DNA from: Chitinibacter fontanus
GTDB taxonomy: Bacteria; Pseudomonadota; Gammaproteobacteria; Burkholderiales; Chitinibacteraceae
Length of the DNA: 64,000 bases
Direction: 5' to 3'
Assembly (NCBI RefSeq): GCF_013423785.1
Contig: NZ_CP058952.1
Coordinates: 496,001 to 560,000, forward strand
Numbering within the stretch: the stretch's first letter is position 1; the number at the start of each line of letters is the position of its first letter. The notes beneath the pieces were generated by a model. The model saw only the letters and a program-made list of their open reading frames with translations. It was not told where the DNA came from and ran no database searches. Shown in pieces: positions 57,058 through 64,000 of the stretch. Both the position numbers and the translations under genes were made by a program.

Positions 57058-58119
57058 TCAGGCTCCGTACTGGGTCGATACCCATTCGCGGTATGCACCG
57101 CTGGTTACATTTTGCACCCACGCCTGATTCGTCAGATACCACTCGACAGTTTTACGAATCCCCGACTCAAACGTTTCAGCAGGTTTCCAGCCCAATTCTC
57201 GCTCGAGTTTGCGCGCATCAATCGCGTAACGGCGGTCGTGCCCCGGGCGATCGGTAACATAGGTAATTTGCTCGGCGTAACCTTGACCATCCGCTCGAGG
57301 TTGCAATTCATCGAGCAAGCCGCAAATGGTTTTCACCACGTCCAAATTGGCTTTTTCATTCCAGCCGCCAACGTTGTAGGTTTCGCCCACTTTCCCAGCT
57401 TCAAGAACGCGACGGATCGCTGAACAATGGTCTTTCACATACAGCCAATCGCGAATTTGCTGGCCATCGCCATAAATCGGAAGTGGTTTACCATTGAGTG
57501 CATTCAAAATCACCAACGGAATGAGCTTCTCTGGGAAGTGGTATGGACCGTAGTTATTCGAGCAATTAGTTGTCAACACTGGCAAACCGTAGGTGTGATG
57601 CCATGCGCGAACCAGGTGATCCGAAGCGGCTTTTGACGCCGAGTAGGGGCTGTTTGGCTCGTAAGTGTTGGTCTCGCTGAACGGAGGATCATTCGCTTCC
57701 AGCGTACCATACACTTCATCAGTCGATACATGCAGAAAACGGAAAGCCGCCTTCTCATCCGCAGACAGATCATTCCAATAAGCACGTACGCTTTCCAGCA
57801 GATTGAACGTGCCGACCACATTGGTTTGGATGAAATCGCCTGGGCCGTGAATAGAGCGATCTACGTGTGATTCGGCAGCAAAGTTAATCACTGCTCGGGG
57901 TTTGTGCTCCGCCAACAGGCGGCCAATGACTTCACGATCACCAATATCGGCACGGACGAAGACATGGCGGGTATCGCCCTCTAGAGCTTTGAGGGTATCG
58001 AGATTACCGGCATACGTCAGCTTATCTACGTTCACAACGGGCTCATCGAAACCAGCCAGCCAATCAAGTACAAAATTACCGCCGATAAATCCTGCACCAC
58101 CAGTTACTAAAATTGTCAT
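57058..58119 (-). CDS. rfbB: dTDP-glucose 4,6-dehydratase
   Basis: RmlB makes dTDP-4-keto-6-deoxyglucose, the branch point to rhamnose and to the 3-amino sugar in this cluster. The 353-residue SDR has [28 protein letters not shown], the STDEVYG motif with catalytic Asp-Glu, and [15 protein letters not shown]. It is the first biosynthetic gene after Wzz, 67 bases away. Confidence 0.97.
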   Translation of the reverse strand: MTILVTGGAGFIGGNFVLDWLAGFDEPVVNVDKLTYAGNLDTLKALEGDTRHVFVRADIGDREVIGRLLAEHKPRAVINFAAESHVDRSIHGPGDFIQTNVVGTFNLLESVRAYWNDLSADEKAAFRFLHVSTDEVYGTLEANDPPFSETNTYEPNSPYSASKAASDHLVRAWHHTYGLPVLTTNCSNNYGPYHFPEKLIPLVILNALNGKPLPIYGDGQQIRDWLYVKDHCSAIRRVLEAGKVGETYNVGGWNEKANLDVVKTICGLLDELQPRADGQGYAEQITYVTDRPGHDRRYAIDARKLERELGWKPAETFESGIRKTVEWYLTNQAWVQNVTSGAYREWVSTQYGA

Positions 58120-58186
58120 TGCAACATTCCGAATATATTTTACGCGACAAACACAGACAGTGAGGCTTACCCAATCCAGTTACAAC

Positions 58187-59254
58187 TTACTTAGCACGCC
58201 ATGCGGCAACAATTTTACTCATCAAGGCGGTTGAGGTCTCATCTTCACGCGACTTGATGAAAGCCTCCGCAATAAACGCCCACAGCACAGATCCAAACAA
58301 TGCGGCAAAGGCTGATAAAAGTACAATTAGCGCGCGCCTAGGGCCTGATTTCTCATCTGGCACTTCTGCGGCGGTCATTTTCAACTCGTCTCGTTCTTGT
58401 TTTTTTAACAGATCAATGCGGCGATCCAGGCGCTCAATCAATGCACCCCAATAGGATTGCTGCTGCAAAGCATCAACCGAAGCAATCCACAAGCCTGTAT
58501 TCGTTGCCGAGGATTGTTTTTTCATGCCATCAACAACGAGACGCTGCAGACTAGCAAGCTGGTCTTGCATACGGACTAATTCATTTTGCATGAGGTCTGA
58601 TACCCCCCCCTGCAGAGTTGACTCCGCCTGAATCGCAGCAAGGCTGGTAATACCATAACGGTCAGCAGGCGACAGTAGCGCAATAGTGCTTGCCATTTCT
58701 GGCTGGGTGATTAGAGTATCAAATTTGGCCTTATTCTTAGCCGCAATATCACGGCGCAGCTCTAGATCGTAACGACCTTTAGAAATATCGAGTAAGCGCA
58801 TCGTGTACAGATTGCTCTGTAACGCCCCCCCCATTCGATTAGCTAGTTTTGCAGCAAATTCAGGCGATTCATCACTCACATTCACATCTAAAAAACCATC
58901 TTTCGCGTTCAATGCAACCTTGACCTGCTTTGCCATCGCACTGCGTGTAGCTTTGCGGCCTTTAACGCCATAGTGCTCCGCAAGCTTGAATTCTTTTGAT
59001 ATCTCTTCCAACACCTGGTCATTAGTTAGCACCCAGTTATATACTGCCGCATTTTTTGAAGGGGCAATTTTTAGCGTTGCGGTATATTCGTTCGGCAATG
59101 TCAGACTAACCACGGCGGCCAGCACGCCAGCCATTAGTGGTAACCCGATAATCTTTTTTTTGTGTTTAGCCAAAACAAGAACCAGATCTAGCAGTGACAC
59201 ATCATCGGTGGAAGATTGCTCTTTAAGTTGATTTGGCGTTGAATCGTTAGACAT
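58187..59254 (-). CDS. Wzz-type polysaccharide chain length regulator
   Basis: A 355-residue inner-membrane protein with two membrane segments, near residues 36-55 (IIGLPLMAGVLAAVVSLTLP) and ~315-335 (LIVLLSAFAALFGSVLWAFIAEAF), and a long periplasmic coiled-coil region between, the Wzz/PCP-1 arrangement. It sets the number of repeat units joined by Wzy. It lacks the C-terminal tyrosine kinase of Wzc, fitting an O-antigen rather than group 1 capsule system. It is first in the operon. Confidence 0.9.
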   Translation of the reverse strand: MSNDSTPNQLKEQSSTDDVSLLDLVLVLAKHKKKIIGLPLMAGVLAAVVSLTLPNEYTATLKIAPSKNAAVYNWVLTNDQVLEEISKEFKLAEHYGVKGRKATRSAMAKQVKVALNAKDGFLDVNVSDESPEFAAKLANRMGGALQSNLYTMRLLDISKGRYDLELRRDIAAKNKAKFDTLITQPEMASTIALLSPADRYGITSLAAIQAESTLQGGVSDLMQNELVRMQDQLASLQRLVVDGMKKQSSATNTGLWIASVDALQQQSYWGALIERLDRRIDLLKKQERDELKMTAAEVPDEKSGPRRALIVLLSAFAALFGSVLWAFIAEAFIKSREDETSTALMSKIVAAWRAK

Positions 59255-59327
59255 TTTTAATTCTTATTCGAGTTAGAGGTAGGCGAAAAATAAAATGGCA
59301 TCTGTAGTCATATTATTTGTGGCATGC

Positions 59328-59358
59328 ATTTTACCTAACTACAGCATCATTTAGTCAA
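59328..59358 (-). promoter_or_regulatory. Candidate promoter of the polysaccharide operon
   Basis: On the minus strand TTGACT (59358-59353) and TAAAAT (59333-59328) flank a 19-base spacer, about 75 bases before the Wzz ATG. The -35 is near consensus but the spacing is long. No JUMPstart/ops sequence (GGCGGTAG) was seen in the leader. Confidence 0.5.
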
Positions 59359-59368
59359 TTTGTAAGCA

Positions 59369-59395
59369 AAAAACCCGCCTAGGGCGGGTTTTTTT
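59369..59395. terminator. Intrinsic terminator after the PCMT-like gene
   Basis: CCCGCC and GGCGGG form a stem with loop TAG, with A-run and T-run on both sides, separating the PCMT-like gene from the Wzz operon. Confidence 0.88.
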
Positions 59396-59425
59396 CGTCA
59401 AGATTTCACGAAAGTCAATTACACC

Positions 59426-60073
59426 TTAGAAGGCAAACACGCTGTCCGCGTTTTTCCAGCGTGCTAGGTTGTAATCAAACACTTGCCGCGTCACGAGCTT
59501 AGCATTTGCTTCGGCGGCCAATTGAGCAACAGTTGCATGCATGATTGGCTCATTACCCAGCACCGTAATCAAGCGCCCTTCTGGCGCCAATTGCTTAACC
59601 AGTTCATCTGGAGTTGCCTCAAATGATGCGGCAGCGATGATGGCATCAAATGGGCATTGCTTGCTAGTGAGAGTAACACCTACTTCAATACTCACATTTT
59701 TGATACCTGCTGCTTTCAGTGCACCATTCGCCAATTCTGCTTGTTTAGTATCCGCTTGAATTACTACAACCTCAGCGCAGAGCCCCGCTGCCAGCGCTGC
59801 CAAGTAAGCTGTACCTGCTCCAACGATCAAGACTTTATCAGTTTCTTGCAGAGCTATTTCCTGCAGCAAACGCGCTTCTACCTTAGGTGCCAACATCAGT
59901 TGACCATTGCCCAGTGGCAACTCAACATCAACGAAGGCGAGCTCTTTTTTATCGGCTGGCACGAAGTCTTCGCGGCGAGTATGCAAAATGCGATTGAGCA
60001 CTTTAGCATCCAGCACATTCCATGGGCGGATTTGTTGTTCTACCAGTAAATAACGTGCTTTTTCCCAATCCAT
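59426..60073 (-). CDS. Divergent PCMT-family methyltransferase-like protein
   Basis: A 215-residue protein of the protein-L-isoaspartate O-methyltransferase family by overall layout: MDWEKARYLLVEQQIRPWNV at the start, a Rossmann SAM-site strand VLIVGAGTAYLAAL, and PFDAIIAAASFEATPDEL later. The canonical PCMT active-site segment (consensus TISQP) is missing and is replaced by QLMLAPK after LPLGNG, and the SAM loop G-x-G-S-G-Y is changed to GAGTAY. It may therefore not repair isoaspartate. It is near thiC and divergent from it. Function is unknown. Confidence 0.82.
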   Translation of the reverse strand: MDWEKARYLLVEQQIRPWNVLDAKVLNRILHTRREDFVPADKKELAFVDVELPLGNGQLMLAPKVEARLLQEIALQETDKVLIVGAGTAYLAALAAGLCAEVVVIQADTKQAELANGALKAAGIKNVSIEVGVTLTSKQCPFDAIIAAASFEATPDELVKQLAPEGRLITVLGNEPIMHATVAQLAAEANAKLVTRQVFDYNLARWKNADSVFAF

Positions 60074-60171
60074 GTTTGTGTCACCTCAAAGCTTGACCAT
60101 TCTCGGCCAGTGTTAATCGAATATATCTTGCAATTATCCCACAACTCTTTTAATTTCACATTCATTCATAT

Positions 60172-60258
60172 CGCTAGGGGTTCTGGCTACGTTGTTTTAG
60201 CCGGATGAGAAACACCCTTGGAACCTGATCCGGTTAATACCGGCGAAGGGAAGCGAGT
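60172..60258 (+). ncRNA. TPP riboswitch (thi-box) upstream of thiC
   Basis: The leader contains the conserved blocks of a THI element: GGGGTTC, then GGATGAGAAACACCC, GGAACCTGATCCGG, and TTAATACCGGCGAAGGGAAGC, in correct order and spacing. It should bind thiamin pyrophosphate and lower thiC expression, probably by blocking translation or by termination. It ends ~110 bases before the thiC ATG. Confidence 0.95.
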
Positions 60259-60333
60259 GCGTTTCATCCCTCACTCTGTCTCCCCTCGTCCGTATTTCGA
60301 TTCGATATCTCAGTGGCATATCGCCAACTGTAA

Positions 60334-62280
<1,947 letters not shown>

Positions 62281-62309
62281 GCACTAGCTAAAATACCCTA
62301 AAATCACTA

Positions 62310-62334
62310 AAGCCACGCTCGCGTGGCTTTTTTT
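62310..62334 (+). terminator. Intrinsic terminator after thiC
   Basis: AGCCACGC (62311-62318) and GCGTGGCT (62321-62328) form a perfect stem with a two-base centre, followed by TTTTTT. Confidence 0.88.
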
Positions 62335-62366
62335 ATGCGGCCACGTATTGCACTTCCATCAAACAT

Positions 62367-62398
62367 AAAAAAGCCCGTGTCATTTGACACGGGCTTTT
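62367..62398 (-). terminator. Bidirectional terminator at chitinase end
   Basis: AAGCCCGTGTCA (62371-62382) and TGACACGGGCTT (62385-62396) form a 12-bp perfect stem with A and T runs on the two sides. On the minus strand it ends the chitinase transcript. Confidence 0.9.
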
Positions 62399-62454
62399 AG
62401 GTATATCGCTGTAGCTATCAAAATATCAATAGCTAGTAGCAGATACCCTATCGA

Positions 62455-64000
62455 TTACCAAGCACCCACCGCTTTTTGTGGGAATTCTTGTTTGGTAGCG
62501 AAAGTTTTACCATTCACGGTAATCACAAAGTTCGATGGGCCAGAGATTGGCAGTTTGTAATCGAGCTTGATGTCTTTGACCGCACCAGCTGCCATTGCTG
62601 GCAAGGCTACATCAACAGTTGTGAAGTCACCTTTGTAACCACCGATGGTGTTGCCAGTGTGCTCGGTTGACACGATAGTCAGACCGCTACCTGCCATCGT
62701 GGCTGGCGCTGAAACTGGGTATTGGAACGTCAGTTTTGCACCCGTTGGCAATTTCAGCCCGGTGTTGTTGACGATGTGCAGCGTCGGTGCGATTGGGTAG
62801 TTACCCGCATCACCCAAGCCAAACTTGGTCAACTCAACCGTGATATCAAGCACTTGTGCTGGCATTGCAGTTTTCGCACGCGTATTGCCATATGGCGTTG
62901 CACTGCGGAATTTATCAGCCAGCAAGGTAGTCAACGTAGCGCCTGGTACGTACTGGCCTTTAGTGCCATTCAGATTGGTACGGTTAGCATCCCAATCATA
63001 ATCGCCAGCCAACTCCCAGTTCATCGCGCCGCCGATACCGTTTTTGATGATCCAATCCGCTTTCACGCGCATTGATTCTTCATCTTCGGTCGACAGGAAG
63101 ACTTTCTTGCTGTCATTCCACAACCAAGGTGCCACCAGCGTTGCATCGTAATAGCGATCATACTTGCCAACGATATCGGCGGCAGTGAAGCCCCAATCTT
63201 TCAGGTAATCACCGGCGATGCCTTTCTCAAGGTTTTTCGCGTGCCACATTGGGTTAGAGCCTGCATCTTCCACGCTGCCTTTTTCATCGACATCAAACCA
63301 GATATTGTCGATGCCTTTGGCGCCAATGCCGCATGGTGCTTCTACGCCCGGTGGGCAAGTATTGGTCGATGCAGTACCCCACAGACCGTGATTACCGCCA
63401 GTCACATTCGACCAGCCACGGGTATAGTACGGAACGCCAACGTTGATACGGCCTGCAGGCATAGACCCACGGTAGTATCGGTAAGCCCAATCGGTATTGA
63501 GGTAGCCAATACCACCGTATTGCGCGTCAGTGTAAACACTCCAACGCGCCAATTCGCCGTCTTTACCATCGTCAAACAGCGCAGCGTTCGGGCCAACAAA
63601 CTCGTTCCATGTGCCGTGCAAGTCGTAGCTCATCACGTTCACGAAGTCGAGGTATTTGGTGACTTGGTAGCTTTCCATGCCGCGCAACAAATAGCCTGAC
63701 GCAGGCACCGCAGCAGTCAATTGGTAGTACTTACCATCGGCCACAGCCGCTGTATCGAGCTTGTCACGCAACACGCGCATCAACTCACGATAACCCGCTT
63801 GCAGCCCTTTCTGGCGTGGAGTAGCAAATGACCAATCGAGTGGGTTACCCGAATTTTCCATCGTAGTTGGATATTCGTAATCGATATCCGCGCCATCAAA
63901 GCCATATTGACGAACAAATGCCGCAACTGAATCAGCAAATGCGTTAATCCCTGCAGTATTAACTGTGCCGTCCGCATTGGTCGTCATGGCATAGAAGCCG
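62455..64000 (-). CDS. GH18 chitinase, 5' end beyond the window
   Basis: The C-terminal 515 or so residues of a secreted chitinase are present. The reading frame runs past the right edge (…GFYAMTTNADG), so signal and N-terminal domains are missing here. The catalytic family 18 motif DGADIDYEYP has the acid/base Glu, and the substrate-binding VMSYDLHGTWN and GVPYYTRGW segments are clear. The TIM barrel ends with GAMNWELAGDYDWD. The last ~130 residues (QVLDITVELTKFGLGDAGNY onward) form a beta-rich accessory domain, perhaps carbohydrate-binding. It should break down chitin outside the cell. Confidence 0.95.
   Translation of the reverse strand, partial: GFYAMTTNADGTVNTAGINAFADSVAAFVRQYGFDGADIDYEYPTTMENSGNPLDWSFATPRQKGLQAGYRELMRVLRDKLDTAAVADGKYYQLTAAVPASGYLLRGMESYQVTKYLDFVNVMSYDLHGTWNEFVGPNAALFDDGKDGELARWSVYTDAQYGGIGYLNTDWAYRYYRGSMPAGRINVGVPYYTRGWSNVTGGNHGLWGTASTNTCPPGVEAPCGIGAKGIDNIWFDVDEKGSVEDAGSNPMWHAKNLEKGIAGDYLKDWGFTAADIVGKYDRYYDATLVAPWLWNDSKKVFLSTEDEESMRVKADWIIKNGIGGAMNWELAGDYDWDANRTNLNGTKGQYVPGATLTTLLADKFRSATPYGNTRAKTAMPAQVLDITVELTKFGLGDAGNYPIAPTLHIVNNTGLKLPTGAKLTFQYPVSAPATMAGSGLTIVSTEHTGNTIGGYKGDFTTVDVALPAMAAGAVKDIKLDYKLPISGPSNFVITVNGKTFATKQEFPQKAVGAW

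Noticed and set aside
59255..59425. JUMPstart/ops element upstream of the polysaccharide operon
   Set aside because: No GGCGGTAG or its complement was found in the Wzz leader.

Overview
The window looks like a chromosomal segment of a betaproteobacterium of the order Neisseriales, most likely a Chitinibacteraceae-type organism (Deefgea, Chitinibacter or Iodobacter relatives). The reasons are the order kdsD-kdsC-lptCAB-rpoN-hpf-ptsN-hprK-rapZ, the petABC operon followed by sspA/sspB, moderate GC housekeeping genes, and a family 18 chitinase running off the right edge. The genus is an inference from gene content. No rRNA, tRNA, CRISPR array, insertion sequence or phage gene was seen.

Layout. 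0.2-5.3 kb: a periplasmic solute-binding protein, then tsaB-rimI-family 4 uracil-DNA glycosylase with overlapping starts and stops, asd on the opposite strand, and an unknown gene coupled to dtd. 5.3-7.3 kb: a non-coding stretch with two copies of a ~35-nt element, each followed by a hairpin, then a small unknown protein and a MATE exporter. 7.3-16.5 kb (minus strand): KDO synthesis and LPS export genes, sigma-54, the hibernation factor, PtsN, HPr kinase, RapZ, a NusG-II/Gx-transporter pair and ubiX. 16.7-25.4 kb: a Kef-type antiporter, a membrane-anchored HtrA protease, a Nif3-like protein, a lipoprotein, the cytochrome bc1 complex, sspA and sspB. 25.4-30.8 kb: an RNA m5C methyltransferase, a DUF3108 protein, purN, purM and hda. 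30.8-32.6 kb: three tandem type IV pilin-like genes. 32.8-38.5 kb: leuS, lptE, holA, rng. 38.6-59.3 kb: a Wzx/Wzy-type O-antigen or capsule cluster, all on the minus strand. 59.4-64 kb: a divergent PCMT-like protein, a TPP riboswitch with thiC, and the chitinase.

The polysaccharide cluster reads in transcription order: Wzz, rfbB, rfbD, rfbA, rfbC, a dTDP-3-amino-sugar branch (ketoisomerase, acetyltransferase, aminotransferase), Wzx, a non-coding gap, a Wzy-like protein, two glycosyltransferases, fnlA-fnlB-fnlC with WbuB (UDP-L-FucNAc and its transfer), then an initiating sugar transferase, acyltransferase, MaoC hydratase, aminotransferase and 4,6-dehydratase that together match a UDP-bacillosamine (QuiNAc4N) route. 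The centre of the cluster is clearly richer in A+T than its flanks, and the composition changes inside rfbA, as expected for a swapped serotype module.

LPS is a theme across the window: KdsD and KdsC make KDO, LptA/B/C/E move finished LPS, and the 38.6-59.3 kb cluster would add its outer polysaccharide. The best candidates for undescribed biology are the duplicated element at 5.4-5.6 kb, the terminator abutting the hprK start, the triplicated pilin operon, and the MaoC hydratase inside a bacillosamine-type operon.
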